A DNA stretch of 64,000 bases. Source: Plasticicumulans acidivorans (lineage in GTDB: Bacteria; Pseudomonadota; Gammaproteobacteria; Competibacterales; Competibacteraceae). The notes beneath the pieces are model-generated. The model saw only the letters and a program-made list of their open reading frames with translations, made no database searches and had not been told where the DNA came from. Both the position numbers and the translations under genes were made by a program. Positions 19,206-28,384 of the stretch are shown here, piece after piece; the first letter of the stretch is position 1, and every line of letters starts with the position of its first letter. The stretch spans positions 79,805 through 143,804 of the forward strand of contig NZ_QGTJ01000012.1 of assembly GCF_003182095.1 (NCBI RefSeq), in the 5' to 3' direction.

Positions 19206-19661
19206 TCATTCCGCACGTGGTCGCCAGGCGTGGAAAGAACCGAGCAGGCGGACCGCCGGTTCGCCGCCGCTGAGGATTTCCGCCTGCAGCTTCCAGTGGC
19301 TCTTGCCGCGCTCGCGGTAGCCGGCAAGGAACGCCGCGACGGCCTCCGGCGCCGGTCGCGGACAGCGTGCCAGCAGGCGCTCACGCACCGGCCGGCGGTA
19401 GTCGAGTTCGGCGCGGCCGACGGCGACCTGGGCATCGGTTTCGCCGGCTTCGTGCAGGATCAGCGTGGTCAGCGCCCAGCCCGACAGCGTGATGATCGAT
19501 GACAGCGAACCGGCGAATGCCGTGCCCTTGTCATTGACGTTCGGCGCCAGCGGTGCGCTGAGCAGCAGGCCGTCGTCATCCCAGCGTTCGAGGCGCAGCT
19601 GCATGGCGCGGGTCAGGGGAATGTGTTCGGCAAAGAAGGCATCGAGGTCGAGTGAGGGCAT
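19206..19661 (-). CDS. YiiD C-terminal-type thioesterase
   Basis: A 151-residue hot-dog-fold protein resembling the putative thioesterase domain of YiiD: 'IPLTRAMQLRLERWDDDGLLLSAPLAPNVNDKGTAFAGSLSSIITLSGWALT', with the N-D-KGTAFAGS motif characteristic of the family. The ATG at 19661 is chosen by family length; another ATG at 19700 adds 13 residues. Neither has a strong ribosome site. Acyl-thioester substrate unknown. The gene is transcribed toward the two sRNA genes, whose first promoter begins ~60 bp after its stop. Confidence 0.8.
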   Translation of the reverse strand: MPSLDLDAFFAEHIPLTRAMQLRLERWDDDGLLLSAPLAPNVNDKGTAFAGSLSSIITLSGWALTTLILHEAGETDAQVAVGRAELDYRRPVRERLLARCPRPAPEAVAAFLAGYRERGKSHWKLQAEILSGGEPAVRLLGSFHAWRPRAE

Positions 19662-19800
19662 CGTCGTGGCCTGCTGACTGGGGCGGGGGACGGCGGTCAT
19701 GGTTTCATGCCAAAGTGAGCCTTGCACACCCGCGCCTTGCCGCGGCTGCGCGGCGCCCGCCGCTTCCCCCCCGACCAGCCGATCGCCACAGGAGATCCCG

Positions 19801-20409
19801 ATGAGCGAAAAACCCGCCCCGACCACCGTGCCGCTTGCCGAACTGCTCGCCCGCCGCTGGAGCGCGCGGGCCATCGACGCGGCACAGCCGGTCAGCCGTG
19901 CCGACTGCATGGCGCTGCTCGAGGCGGCGCGCTGGGCGCCGTCGTGCTTCGGCGACCAGCCCTGGCGTTTCGTCGTCTGGGATCGTTTTCGCGATCAGGA
20001 AAGCTGGGCGCAGGCCAGCATTGCGCTGGCCGAGGGCAACCGCGTCTGGGCCAATGCCGCGCCGGTGCTGATCCTGGTGGCGGCGGCCGGGACCTTCCGC
20101 CAGAACGGTCGTGACAACCGCTGGGCGCAGTACGACAGCGGCGCCGCAGCGGAGAATTTGTGCCTGCAGGCGACGGAGCTGGGTCTGGTCGTGCACCAGA
20201 TGGGCGGCTTCGACGTCGAGATCATTGCGCAGGTGGCTGGCCTGCCGGCCGAAGTGCGGCCGATGGCGATGATCGCGGTCGGCCATCCGGCGCCGGTCGA
20301 GGTGCTGCCGGAGGCGCTGCGCGAGCGTGAACTGGCGCCGCGCACGCGCTTGCCGCTGGCGGAGCTGTTCTTCGACGGGCGCTACGGCCTTGGCTTTGCC
20401 GCTGACTGA
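19801..20409 (+). CDS. Nitroreductase family oxidoreductase
   Basis: A 202-residue FMN-dependent nitroreductase-fold protein: N-terminal 'LLARRWSARAID' (FMN phosphate-binding RRS-R motif), 'LLEAARWAPSCFGDQPWRFVVW' (S and N/Q-PWRF FMN contacts), and 'YDSGAAAENLCLQATELGLVVHQMGGFD' near the dimer interface. Start ATG preceded by AGGAGA. Substrate not predictable. Nine bases separate it from the stator-like pair downstream, so they may be co-transcribed. Confidence 0.88.
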   Translation: MSEKPAPTTVPLAELLARRWSARAIDAAQPVSRADCMALLEAARWAPSCFGDQPWRFVVWDRFRDQESWAQASIALAEGNRVWANAAPVLILVAAAGTFRQNGRDNRWAQYDSGAAAENLCLQATELGLVVHQMGGFDVEIIAQVAGLPAEVRPMAMIAVGHPAPVEVLPEALRERELAPRTRLPLAELFFDGRYGLGFAAD

Positions 20410-20418
20410 CCGCCGTCG

Positions 20419-21444
20419 ATGAAGGTCCGTGCGCACGCCAATGGCGTCGATCGTTTCATCGTTCGCGCCATCGTCTTTCTGGTCCTGCTCGCCGCGCTCG
20501 CGGTGCTGCTGCGTGAGCCGCTGCTGCGCGCGTTCCACGCCAGCCCCTACCTCAACGGCTTGATCGCGGTGCTGTTCGCCTTCGGGGCGGCGTTCGCGCT
20601 GCGCTGCCTGTACCGGCTGCGCGGCGAATGGCGCAGCGGGCGGCGGGCGATGCAGTTCGCCGCCGAGGCGCGCAGCGGCCGGCTGTCGGTGCACGACGCC
20701 GGCGAGCTGCTGACCGCGCCGAGCTTCGGCGAACTCGGCAGCTTCTTTGCGCGGGTGCAGCGCGTGGTGCGCCACGGCGATGCGGCGAACACGCTGCCGG
20801 TGCTGCTCGATTCGCTGGCCGCACGCGGTGAAGATGCCCGTGCGCTGGTGCGCTTTATTGCCGCGGCGCTGGTGCTGACCGGCCTGATCGGCACCTTCTA
20901 CGGCCTGTTGCTGACCACCGAGGGCGTGCGCACGGTGCTGACCGGACTCGGTGCCATCGACAACGTCGACTGGCTGGCAGCGCTGCGCGAGCGCCTGACA
21001 TTGCCGATGGCCGGCATGGGCACCGGCTTTGCCACCTCGCTGTTCGGCCTGGTCACCTCGGTGTCGCTCGGCTTCATCGAGCTGCAGCTGTTCCATGCGC
21101 AGAACGCGGTCAACGCGCGCATCGAAGCGCTGGTGGTCGCCGACCTGGTGCCGCTGTGGCAGACGCCCGAGGTGGCGCGCAAGGTCGATACCGAGGTCTC
21201 ACCGCGCTACCTGCTCGCCGTCGCTGAGGCCATCGTCGAACGCCTCGACCGTGTCGCGGCGCTGCTCGAAGCCGAAGCCCAGCGCGACCTTGGCGGCCAG
21301 CTGCTGCGCCAGTCCGGCGCGCTGGAGCAGCGGGTGGCCGCGCAGGAGGATGGCGAGCGCGAACGCAGCAACGAGCTGCTGCACCAGCTGCGCGTCATCA
21401 GCCAGTTCCTGGCGAGGTCCGGGCGCGATGCGCCGGCGCCTTGA
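20419..21444 (+). CDS. MotA/TolQ/ExbB-like proton-channel protein
   Basis: A 341-residue membrane protein. Two spans lie near the N-terminus ('IVFLVLLAALAVLL', 'LIAVLFAFGAAFALRCLY'). The MotA/TolQ core follows a cytoplasmic loop: 'RFIAAALVLTGLIGTFYGLLLTTEGV' and 'LTLPMAGMGTGFATSLFGLVTSVSLGFIELQL', whose Gly/Thr/Ser-rich pattern is typical of the proton-motive stator A subunit. A ~100-residue C-terminal helical tail follows. It overlaps by 17 bases the gene for an OmpA-domain partner, so the two form a stator-like A/B complex. Neither flagellar nor Tol genes are nearby. Confidence 0.82.
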   Translation: MKVRAHANGVDRFIVRAIVFLVLLAALAVLLREPLLRAFHASPYLNGLIAVLFAFGAAFALRCLYRLRGEWRSGRRAMQFAAEARSGRLSVHDAGELLTAPSFGELGSFFARVQRVVRHGDAANTLPVLLDSLAARGEDARALVRFIAAALVLTGLIGTFYGLLLTTEGVRTVLTGLGAIDNVDWLAALRERLTLPMAGMGTGFATSLFGLVTSVSLGFIELQLFHAQNAVNARIEALVVADLVPLWQTPEVARKVDTEVSPRYLLAVAEAIVERLDRVAALLEAEAQRDLGGQLLRQSGALEQRVAAQEDGERERSNELLHQLRVISQFLARSGRDAPAP

Positions 21445-22663
21445 CCGTCCCGGCAGTTTCAACGTCTGGCCGGTGTTCACCGACGCGCTGTCCGGTCTGG
21501 TGATGGTGCTGGTGTTCCTGCTGACGATCTTCGTCATCGGAGAAACCTGGCTGGCGCACGAAGTCAGCGGCCGTGACAGTGCGATCGGCCGCCTCGACGC
21601 CACCATCGCCCAGCTGCGCCAGCTGGCCTTCGGCGCCGAGCGGCGCGCCGACAGCTCGGCGGCACGCGTGCGCGAGCTCGAAGAAACCGTCGCCGGCCGC
21701 GACCTCGACCTGGCCGATCTGCGCGCCGCACTGGCGCAGGCCGAGGCCGGGCGGACGCAGCTCGATGCCGAACTGGCGCACACGCGGCAGGCCGCCGCCG
21801 CGCAGCAGGCAAGCCTGAGCGCCGCCCGCGATCAGGCGCAGACGCAGGCCGCCGCCGCCGGCACACGCGTCGCCAGCCTCGAACAGCGCGTCGGCGAACT
21901 GCTCGCCGAGCTGCAGCGGCTCAACGCCGCACTCGGTGCGCGGGATGCCGAGAGCAGCCAGTTGCGCGAGCAGCAGCAGGCGGCTGCGCTGCAGGCACAG
22001 CAGCTCGCCGACGAACTCGGTCGGCAGCAGGCGGCGGCGCAGGATGCGCAGACGCAGGCTGCCGCGCAGCTCGGCGAGCTGGAAACCGCGCTGACGGCGC
22101 AAAGCAGCGAACTGGCGGCGCGGCAGACGCGAATCGGCGAGCAGGAGGCACACATCGCCGAGCTCGACCGCCAGATCAGGGCGCGTCTGGTCGAGCGCGT
22201 CGAGCAGCTGCAGCGCTACGCCTCGGAATTCTTCGGCCGGCTGCGCCAGGTGTTCGAGAACAACCCGGACATCAAGGTCGTCGGCGATCGTTTCGTGTTC
22301 CAGTCCGAGGTGCTGTTCGACACCGGCCAGGCGCGGCTCAACGAGGCGGCGAAGCCCGATCTCGACAAGTTCGTCAACGTTTACCGCCAGCTCGCCGGGC
22401 AGCTGCCGGATGATCTGCCGGTGGTGATCCAGGTCATCGGCCACACCGACCATGTGCCGGTCGGCGGCGGGCGCTTTCGCTCGAACTGGGAACTGTCCTC
22501 GGCGCGCGCGCAGGCCGTCGTCGATTACCTGATTACGCAGGGCATTCCGCCGCAGCGTCTGGCTGCGGTCGGCATGGGCGAGTTCCATCCGCTCGATACC
22601 GACGACGACGCCGAGGCGCTGCGTCGCAACCGCCGCATCGAGCTGAAGATCACCAGCCTGTGA
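21428..22663 (+). CDS. OmpA/MotB-domain stator B-like protein with long coiled coil
   Basis: About 411 residues from the ATG at 21428. Residues 12-40 form the single N-terminal span 'FTDALSGLVMVLVFLLTIFVIGE', with an Asp at its start in the place of the MotB/ZorB proton-carrying residue. Residues ~50-240 are an Ala/Gln/Glu/Arg-rich coiled coil. Residues ~270-411 are an OmpA-like peptidoglycan-binding domain with 'VIQVIGHTDHVPVGGGRFRSNWELSSARAQAVV' and 'NRRIELKI'. Together with the upstream MotA/TolQ-like protein it would make an ion-driven motor anchored to the wall. Function unknown; the length of the coiled coil is notable. Confidence 0.82.
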   Translation: MRRRLDRPGSFNVWPVFTDALSGLVMVLVFLLTIFVIGETWLAHEVSGRDSAIGRLDATIAQLRQLAFGAERRADSSAARVRELEETVAGRDLDLADLRAALAQAEAGRTQLDAELAHTRQAAAAQQASLSAARDQAQTQAAAAGTRVASLEQRVGELLAELQRLNAALGARDAESSQLREQQQAAALQAQQLADELGRQQAAAQDAQTQAAAQLGELETALTAQSSELAARQTRIGEQEAHIAELDRQIRARLVERVEQLQRYASEFFGRLRQVFENNPDIKVVGDRFVFQSEVLFDTGQARLNEAAKPDLDKFVNVYRQLAGQLPDDLPVVIQVIGHTDHVPVGGGRFRSNWELSSARAQAVVDYLITQGIPPQRLAAVGMGEFHPLDTDDDAEALRRNRRIELKITSL

Positions 22664-22667
22664 GCAC

Positions 22668-23126
22668 TCAGGCGCCCGCGTCGAAATACCACTTGCTGTG
22701 CCGGTGCACCTCGGCGCTGGCGAGCAGCTCGTCGACGCTGAACCAGCGGTAGCGGGCGTGCTGCTCGGTCGGCAGCGTGCCGAGGCGGGCGCCGAGACTC
22801 AGTTCGTGGCCGAGCACCACGTAATGCGTGCTGAAATCGCTACCGGTGAAGTTGTCGGCGTAGAAATGTTCGTAGACGCCGAGAAACCGCGCCTCGCGGC
22901 GTTCGCATTCGACGCCGAGTTCGCCGAGCGTCAGCCGGCGGAAGGCGGCGTCGAGTGTTTCGTCCTTGCACACGCGGCCGCCGGGCACGAACCAGCAGCC
23001 CTGCGCCGGGCGGTTGTTGCGCCAGCCGAGCAGCACGCGCTGATCGGCATCGCGCACGATCAGGTCGATCGACAGCAGCGGCGACAGCCGCACGACGGTG
23101 GCGAAATCCTCGCGTTCCAGCAGCAT
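22668..23126 (-). CDS. gmm: GDP-mannose mannosyl hydrolase (Nudix)
   Basis: A 152-residue Nudix enzyme that hydrolyses GDP-mannose/GDP-glucose to GDP and sugar by substitution at C1. It matches the Gmm/NudD subfamily closely: 'EDFATVVRLSPLLSIDLIV', 'GWRNNRPAQGCWFVPGGRVCKDETLDAAFRRLTLGELGV' (atypical Nudix box lacking the usual second Glu), 'FLGVYEHFYADNFTGSDFSTHYVVLG'. AAGGAAG precedes the ATG. The usual neighbours (GDP-mannose or colanic-acid-type genes) are absent. Its 3' end is five bases from the convergent OmpA-domain gene. Confidence 0.9.
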   Translation of the reverse strand: MLLEREDFATVVRLSPLLSIDLIVRDADQRVLLGWRNNRPAQGCWFVPGGRVCKDETLDAAFRRLTLGELGVECERREARFLGVYEHFYADNFTGSDFSTHYVVLGHELSLGARLGTLPTEQHARYRWFSVDELLASAEVHRHSKWYFDAGA

Positions 23127-23222
23127 CGATGGTCTTCCTTCGCGTTGGCGCAGCCCGGATGCCGCGCTGCCGCATGCTACACTCGCGGCCCTTCCCGACC
23201 CTCTGCCGAAGGAGACGCGACG

Positions 23223-23702
23223 ATGGGTTTCAAGACCTGCGATCTGTGTGACGAGCACGCCGACAAGCTGCAGATCGCCGAGCCGGTGTTTGGTGATTAC
23301 GGTGGTGATATCAGCTTCTTCGGCCCGATCAGCACGCTCAAGGCGTTCGAAGACAACTCCCTGGTGCGCAAGGCGCTCGACGAGAAAGGCGAGGGGCGCG
23401 TACTGGTGATCGACGGTGGCGCTTCGATGCGCTGCGCGATGCTCGGCGATCAGCTCGCGGCGCTGGCCGAGAAGAACGGCTGGGCCGGTGTCATCGTCAA
23501 CGGCTGTATCCGTGACTCGGCGGCGATCGCCGAGACCGGCATCGGCGTCAAGGCGCTCGGCGTGCACCCGCTGAAGACCGTCAAGCGCAACGAGGGCCAG
23601 CGCGACATCGTCGTGCGCTTCGCTGGCGTCAGCTTCGTGCCGGGCCAGATCGTCTACTGCGACGAGGACGGCCTGATCATCAGCGAGCAGCCGCTGTTCT
23701 GA
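23223..23702 (+). CDS. rraA: RraA family protein (RNase E regulator / HMG aldolase fold)
   Basis: A 159-residue RraA-like protein: '[24 protein letters not shown]', '[32 protein letters not shown]', '[37 protein letters not shown]'. In E. coli RraA inhibits RNase E; many proteobacterial members also have 4-hydroxy-4-methyl-2-oxoglutarate aldolase or oxaloacetate decarboxylase activity, for which the G-G-x-x-R-D type residues here are present. The ATG follows AAGGAG. A hairpin terminator follows the stop. Confidence 0.9.
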   Translation: MGFKTCDLCDEHADKLQIAEPVFGDYGGDISFFGPISTLKAFEDNSLVRKALDEKGEGRVLVIDGGASMRCAMLGDQLAALAEKNGWAGVIVNGCIRDSAAIAETGIGVKALGVHPLKTVKRNEGQRDIVVRFAGVSFVPGQIVYCDEDGLIISEQPLF

Positions 23703-23718
23703 GGGTTGCCGTCGTGCC

Positions 23719-23754
23719 CGGCGGCACCCATCCGCAGGTGCCGCCGTCCGTTTT
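23719..23754 (+). terminator. Terminator after rraA
   Basis: Perfect 9-bp stem CGGCGGCAC/GTGCCGCCG with a 10-base loop, then TCCGTTTT, 16 bases beyond the rraA stop. The U-run is short and offset by four bases. Confidence 0.5.
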
Positions 23755-23784
23755 CCGCCTCCAGCCCCGAAGCCCATTGTCTCG

Positions 23785-26073
23785 ATGAACATCCCGCAGA
23801 CCATCGCTACCGAACTGGGCGTGCGCCCGGCCCAGGTCGACGCCGCCGTCCGTCTGCTCGATGAAGGTGCCACCGTGCCCTTCGTCGCGCGCTACCGCAA
23901 AGAAGTCACCGGCGGACTCGACGATACGCAGTTGCGTCATCTCGAAGAGCGGCTCGGTTATCTGCGCGAACTGGAAGAACGGCGCAGCACGGTGCTCGAC
24001 AGCATCCGCGAGCAGGGCAAGCTCAGCGCGCAGCTCGAAGCCGACATCCTCGCCGCCGATACCAAGACGCGGTTGGAGGATCTCTACCTGCCGTACCGGC
24101 AGAAGCGTCGCACCAAGGCGCAGATCGCCCGCGAAGCCGGCCTGGCGCCGCTTGCCGAAACGCTGCTGGCCGAGCCGCAGCACGATCCGCTGGTGCTCGC
24201 CGAACGCTACCTCGCGGCGGACAAGGGCGTGGCCGACGTCAAGGCCGCGCTCGACGGCGCGCGCCAGATCCTGATGGAGCGCTTCGCCGAGGACGCCGAG
24301 CTGCTCGGTCGCCTGCGCGCGTTTCTCTGGGAGCAGGGGCGGCTGAAATCGAGCGTCGTCGACGACAAGAAGGACGAAGGCGCGAAGTTCGCCGACTACT
24401 TCGACTTCAGCGAAGCGCTGGCGAAGATTCCCTCGCACCGCGCGCTGGCGCTGCTGCGCGGGCGCAACGAGGGCGTGCTGCAGCTGGCGATCGAGGCCGG
24501 TGACGGCTGCGCGCCGCATCCCTGCGAGGCGATGATCGCGGCGCGCTTCGGCGTGCGCGACCAGGGCCGGGCGGCCGATGCCTGGCTGCAGGAAACCGTG
24601 CGCTGGGCCTGGAAGGTCAAGCTTGCCACGCACCTCGACCTCGAACTCAAGGGGCGGCTGCGCGAGGCCGCCGAGGAAGAGGCGATCCAGGTGTTTGCGC
24701 GCAACCTCAAGGATCTGCTGCTGGCGGCGCCGGCCGGCCCGCGGGCCACGCTCGGCCTCGATCCGGGGCTGCGCACCGGCGTCAAGGTCGCCGTCGTCGA
24801 CACCACCGGCAAGCTGGTCGCCACCGACACCATTTATCCGCACGTCCCGCACAAGCGCTGGGACGAGGCGCTGGCGACGCTGGCCCGACTGTGCCGCGAG
24901 CACCGCGTCGAGCTGATGGCGATCGGCAACGGCACCGCCTCGCGCGAGACCGACAAGCTCGCCGCCGAGCTGATCCTGCGCCAGCCGGAGCTGCGGCTGG
25001 CGAAGATCGTCGTTTCCGAGGCCGGTGCCTCGGTGTATTCGGCCTCGGAGCTGGCGGCGCAGGAGTTCCCCGAGCTCGACGTCAGCCTGCGCGGCGCGGT
25101 GTCGATCGCCCGTCGCCTGCAGGACCCGCTGGCCGAGCTGGTGAAGATCGATCCGAAGGCGATCGGCGTCGGCCAGTATCAGCACGACGTCAACCAGAGC
25201 GCCCTGGCGCGCACGCTGGATGCGGTGGTCGAGGACTGCGTCAACGCCGTCGGCGTCGACGTCAACACCGCCTCGGTGCCGCTGCTGACCCGCGTCTCCG
25301 GGCTCAACGGCACGCTGGCGCGCAACATCGTCGCCTACCGCGACGCCAACGGCGCGTTCCGCGACCGCACGCAACTGCTGAAGGTCTCGCGGCTCGGCGA
25401 CAAGACCTTCGAGCAGGCGGCGGGCTTTCTGCGCATCAACGGCGGCAGCAATCCGCTCGACCGTTCGGCGGTGCACCCCGAGGCCTACCCGGTGGTCGAG
25501 CGCATCCTGCGCATCAGCGGCCGCCGTCTGGAGCAGCTGCTCGGCGATGCCGGTTTCCTGCGCGGCCTGCGTCCGGAGCATTTCATCGACGGCCGCTTCG
25601 GTGTGCCGACGGTGCGTGACATCCTCGGCGAGCTGGAAAAACCCGGCCGCGATCCGCGCCCGGAATTTCGCACCGCGACCTTCCGCGAGGGCGTCGAGGA
25701 TCTCAAGGACCTGCAGCCGGAGATGGTGCTGGAAGGCGTGGTCACCAACGTCACCAACTTCGGCGCCTTCGTCGACGTCGGCGTGCATCAGGACGGGCTG
25801 GTGCACATCTCCTGCCTGTCGGAGAAGTTCGTCCGCGATCCGCATGCGGTGGTCAAGGCCGGCGACGTGGTCAAGGTCAAGGTGCTGGAGGTCGATCTCA
25901 AGCGCCGGCGCATCGCGCTGACCATGCGCCTCAACGACGACAGCCGCGAGCATGTCGCGCCGGCGGCGCGGCCGGCACCGAGCGGCAGCCGCGCCAAACC
26001 CGCCGCCAAAGCGGAGCCGGCGAAGCCGAACGGCGCCTTCGCCGCGGCGTTCGAACGCGCCCGCCGCCGCTGA
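23785..26073 (+). CDS. tex: Tex family transcription accessory protein (S1 RNA-binding)
   Basis: A 762-residue Tex (YhgF) protein, the bacterial relative of Spt6. The N-terminal region '[30 protein letters not shown]' is diagnostic. A YqgF/RNase H-like domain lies at about 325-455 ('[17 protein letters not shown]'), helix-hairpin-helix motifs near 490-560 ('[28 protein letters not shown]'-type), and an S1 domain at ~645-720 ('[24 protein letters not shown]'). It ends in an Ala/Lys-rich tail. Binds nucleic acid and affects transcription and RNA turnover. Stands alone, with the rraA terminator upstream. Confidence 0.96.
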   Translation: MNIPQTIATELGVRPAQVDAAVRLLDEGATVPFVARYRKEVTGGLDDTQLRHLEERLGYLRELEERRSTVLDSIREQGKLSAQLEADILAADTKTRLEDLYLPYRQKRRTKAQIAREAGLAPLAETLLAEPQHDPLVLAERYLAADKGVADVKAALDGARQILMERFAEDAELLGRLRAFLWEQGRLKSSVVDDKKDEGAKFADYFDFSEALAKIPSHRALALLRGRNEGVLQLAIEAGDGCAPHPCEAMIAARFGVRDQGRAADAWLQETVRWAWKVKLATHLDLELKGRLREAAEEEAIQVFARNLKDLLLAAPAGPRATLGLDPGLRTGVKVAVVDTTGKLVATDTIYPHVPHKRWDEALATLARLCREHRVELMAIGNGTASRETDKLAAELILRQPELRLAKIVVSEAGASVYSASELAAQEFPELDVSLRGAVSIARRLQDPLAELVKIDPKAIGVGQYQHDVNQSALARTLDAVVEDCVNAVGVDVNTASVPLLTRVSGLNGTLARNIVAYRDANGAFRDRTQLLKVSRLGDKTFEQAAGFLRINGGSNPLDRSAVHPEAYPVVERILRISGRRLEQLLGDAGFLRGLRPEHFIDGRFGVPTVRDILGELEKPGRDPRPEFRTATFREGVEDLKDLQPEMVLEGVVTNVTNFGAFVDVGVHQDGLVHISCLSEKFVRDPHAVVKAGDVVKVKVLEVDLKRRRIALTMRLNDDSREHVAPAARPAPSGSRAKPAAKAEPAKPNGAFAAAFERARRR

Positions 26074-26172
26074 GGTTGTCGGCACGCGACATCGTCGGCG
26101 CCGGGGAGCAGGGCCTATGCTAGAGGGCCGCGGTGGCCAGCCGGCCGCCGCCCGCTCAGCACGGGAGTCAAG

Positions 26173-27528
26173 ATGTCGATGCAATGGAGCCGTCTGCTGA
26201 CCCGCCGCCGCCTCGGCGTACCGACCGAACCCGGTGCCGATGAGCCGCAGCGCTCGGATTTCCAGCGTGACTTCGATCGCATCATCTTCGCCTCGTCGTT
26301 CCGCCGCATGCAGGACAAGACGCAGGTGTTTCCGCTGTCGTCGAACGACTACGTGCGCACGCGGCTGACGCATTCGCTGGAGGTTTCCAGCGTCGCCCGC
26401 AGCCTCGGCAACCAGGTCGGCGAGGTGCTGATCGCCCGCCACGGCCTGCGCAACATGCTGTCCTCGGATTTCGGCGCGATCGTCGCCGCCGCGGCGCTGG
26501 CGCACGATCTCGGCAATCCGCCGTTCGGCCACGCCGGCGAGGACAGCATCCGCCACTGGTTCGCCGCCTCGGCGCTCGGCCAGCGCCTGTGTGCGCAGAT
26601 GCAGCCGGCGCAGCGCGACGATCTGCTGCGCTTCGAGGGCAACGCCCAGGGCTTTCGTCTGGTCGCCCGTCTGCAGAGCCCGGACAACCCCGGTGGCATG
26701 CAGCTGACGCTGGCGACGCTCGGCAGCTTCAGCAAGTACCCGCGCGGATCACAGCCGCCGCAGGCGAACGGCGGCATCGCCTTCAAAAAGCACGGCTACG
26801 ACCAGGCCGATGCCGCGCTGTTCGCCGAGATGGCCGATGGCGTCGGCCTGATCGAGCTGGCGCCGGGGGCTTGGTGTCGGCATCCACTGGCGTTTCTGCT
26901 CGAAGCCGCCGATGACATCTGCTATCGCATCGTCGACCTCGAAGACGCCGTGCGCCTCGGCCAGCTCGAACACCGCGCGGCGCTGGAGCTGCTGCTGCCG
27001 GTCACCGGGCTGAGCGCCGATGCGCCGCGGCTGCGCCAGCTGACGCGGCCAAAGGAGCGCATCGAATACCTGCGCGCCAAGGCGATCGGGCGGATCATCG
27101 CCGAGGTGGTGACACTGTTCCTCGATCAGGAGCCGGCGATGCTCACCGGGCGTTATGCGCGCGAGCTGCTCGACGAAGTGCCGAGCCGCTGGCTGATGCA
27201 GGAGATGAAAAAGCTCGCCGCCCGCGAGGTTTACGTCGCCACGCCGGTGGTCGAGGTGCAGGTGGCCGGTTTCGAGGTGCTCGGCGGGCTGCTCGAAGCC
27301 TTCGTCGGTGCCGTCACCGAGGTTGCCGAGCGCGGTGCCGCCGCCAGCCCGCGCCATCACATGCTGATGCGTTTGATCCCCGAGCAGTTCGTCGGCCCCG
27401 AGCACCGCCCGGCGGCGGACCCCTACCAGCGTTCGCTGAAGATCACCGACTTCGTCTCCGGCATGACCGATTCCTACGCCGTCAACCTGTTCAAGCGCAT
27501 CACCGGCATGTCGCTGCCGACCTTCTGA
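26173..27528 (+). CDS. dgt: dGTP triphosphohydrolase-like protein Dgt
   Basis: A 451-residue HD-domain dNTP triphosphohydrolase. Residues 29-65 read 'DFQRDFDRIIFASSFRRMQDKTQVFPL', followed by 'RTRLTHSLEVSSVARSLG' (metal His), 'ALAHDLGNPPFGHAGE' (HD pair) and 'AADDICYRIVDLEDAV' (distal Asp), all conserved in Dgt. The end of the gene is eight bases from the convergent XRE-cupin gene. Length is between the E. coli-type (505 aa) and the shorter Dgt-2 forms; the exact dNTP preference is not predictable. Confidence 0.94.
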   Translation: MSMQWSRLLTRRRLGVPTEPGADEPQRSDFQRDFDRIIFASSFRRMQDKTQVFPLSSNDYVRTRLTHSLEVSSVARSLGNQVGEVLIARHGLRNMLSSDFGAIVAAAALAHDLGNPPFGHAGEDSIRHWFAASALGQRLCAQMQPAQRDDLLRFEGNAQGFRLVARLQSPDNPGGMQLTLATLGSFSKYPRGSQPPQANGGIAFKKHGYDQADAALFAEMADGVGLIELAPGAWCRHPLAFLLEAADDICYRIVDLEDAVRLGQLEHRAALELLLPVTGLSADAPRLRQLTRPKERIEYLRAKAIGRIIAEVVTLFLDQEPAMLTGRYARELLDEVPSRWLMQEMKKLAAREVYVATPVVEVQVAGFEVLGGLLEAFVGAVTEVAERGAAASPRHHMLMRLIPEQFVGPEHRPAADPYQRSLKITDFVSGMTDSYAVNLFKRITGMSLPTF

Positions 27529-27536
27529 GGCCGATT

Positions 27537-28118
27537 TCAGAACGACGGCGGCGTGCAGGCGCTGACGACTTCGACGGTCTCGCTGCCGAGCGCGCGGAAG
27601 CGGTGCGGGTGGCGCGAGTCGAAGTAATAGGCATCGCCCGGACCGAGCTCCCAGACCTGTTCACCGACGGTGAGTTCGAGGTGGCCGCGCAGCACGATGC
27701 CGCCTTCTTCGGAGTCATGGCGCAGCATGTCGTCACCGGAGTCGGCGCCCGGTTCGAGGCGCTCGTGCATCAGCTGGATCGCACGCGACTGCAGATTGCG
27801 CCCGACCTGACGGTAGGACAGGCCGGGGCGGCCGATCTCGGTCAGCTCGTGGGCACGGTAGACCACCGGCTCCTGCACCGGCAGGTCCGCACCGAAAAAG
27901 GCACCCAGCGACAGCGGAATGCCGTCGAGGATCTTCTTCAGCGTTGCCACCGACGGGCTGCTGCGGTTTTGTTCGATCATCGAGATGATGCCGTTGGCCA
28001 CTCCGGCGCGCGTCGCCAGTGCACGCTGCGACAGGCCGTGCGCTTCGCGCAGCTGGCGCAGGCGCTCGCCGAGATTGAACTCCGCGAGGGAAGGGGCGGT
28101 CGCTTGGAGACTCGTCAT
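27537..28118 (-). CDS. XRE-cupin transcription regulator of beta-alanine genes
   Basis: A 193-residue PuuR/SutR-like regulator. Residues ~18-75 form a lambda-repressor-type HTH ('LRQLREAHGLSQRALATRAGVANGIISMIEQNRSSPSVATLKKIL'). Residues ~115-190 form a cupin sensor ('MLRHDSEEGGIVLRGHLELTVGEQVWELGPGDAYYFDSRHPHRF'). ATG 28118 is preferred over a TTG 18 bases upstream. It is divergent from bauA, so local control of beta-alanine/omega-amino acid catabolism is likely; the effector is presumably a related amino or keto compound. Confidence 0.88.
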   Translation of the reverse strand: MTSLQATAPSLAEFNLGERLRQLREAHGLSQRALATRAGVANGIISMIEQNRSSPSVATLKKILDGIPLSLGAFFGADLPVQEPVVYRAHELTEIGRPGLSYRQVGRNLQSRAIQLMHERLEPGADSGDDMLRHDSEEGGIVLRGHLELTVGEQVWELGPGDAYYFDSRHPHRFRALGSETVEVVSACTPPSF

Positions 28119-28384
28119 TATCTGCTCTCTGCTCAATATAGCGATGCATCAGGCTTGGCTGATTAGTGCTGAACAGCGTACCGGAGCGGCTTGCTGATGC
28201 CTGCCATCAATGCTTATCGACGCCATGATAGCGCCACTTTAAGCGATGAGACGAGCACTTGTGTCGAGCGCTCGTGCTGTCGGGTGCGCTGGTGGAATAA
28301 ATTTTTCGCACCCCGAGCTTGTTTAGTTTATTGAGCGTGGTAGTGTCGACAGCCTGTTCTGGACCCCGCCGGAGAGATCGCCCG
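28119..28384. promoter_or_regulatory. Divergent control region between the XRE-cupin gene and bauA
   Basis: A 266-bp gap. It holds the 10-base palindrome CGAGCGCTCG at 28265-28274, flanked by AGCAC...GTGCT, and an AT-rich tract (AATAAATTTTT) at ~28297-28307. These are candidate operator and promoter parts. A weak TTGTTT-N16-TAGTGT promoter-like pair lies near 28320. No ORF was seen inside. Confidence 0.35.

Noticed and set aside
20419..22663. Zorya defence system (zorAB) from the MotA plus OmpA-domain pair
   Set aside because: The A protein lacks the long tail of ZorA and no zorC, zorD or zorE effector genes or other defence genes lie nearby. Kept as an orphan stator-like pair.
23680..26556. 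958-codon open frame antisense to tex
   Set aside because: Shadow frame in GC-rich DNA; tex has full family motifs.
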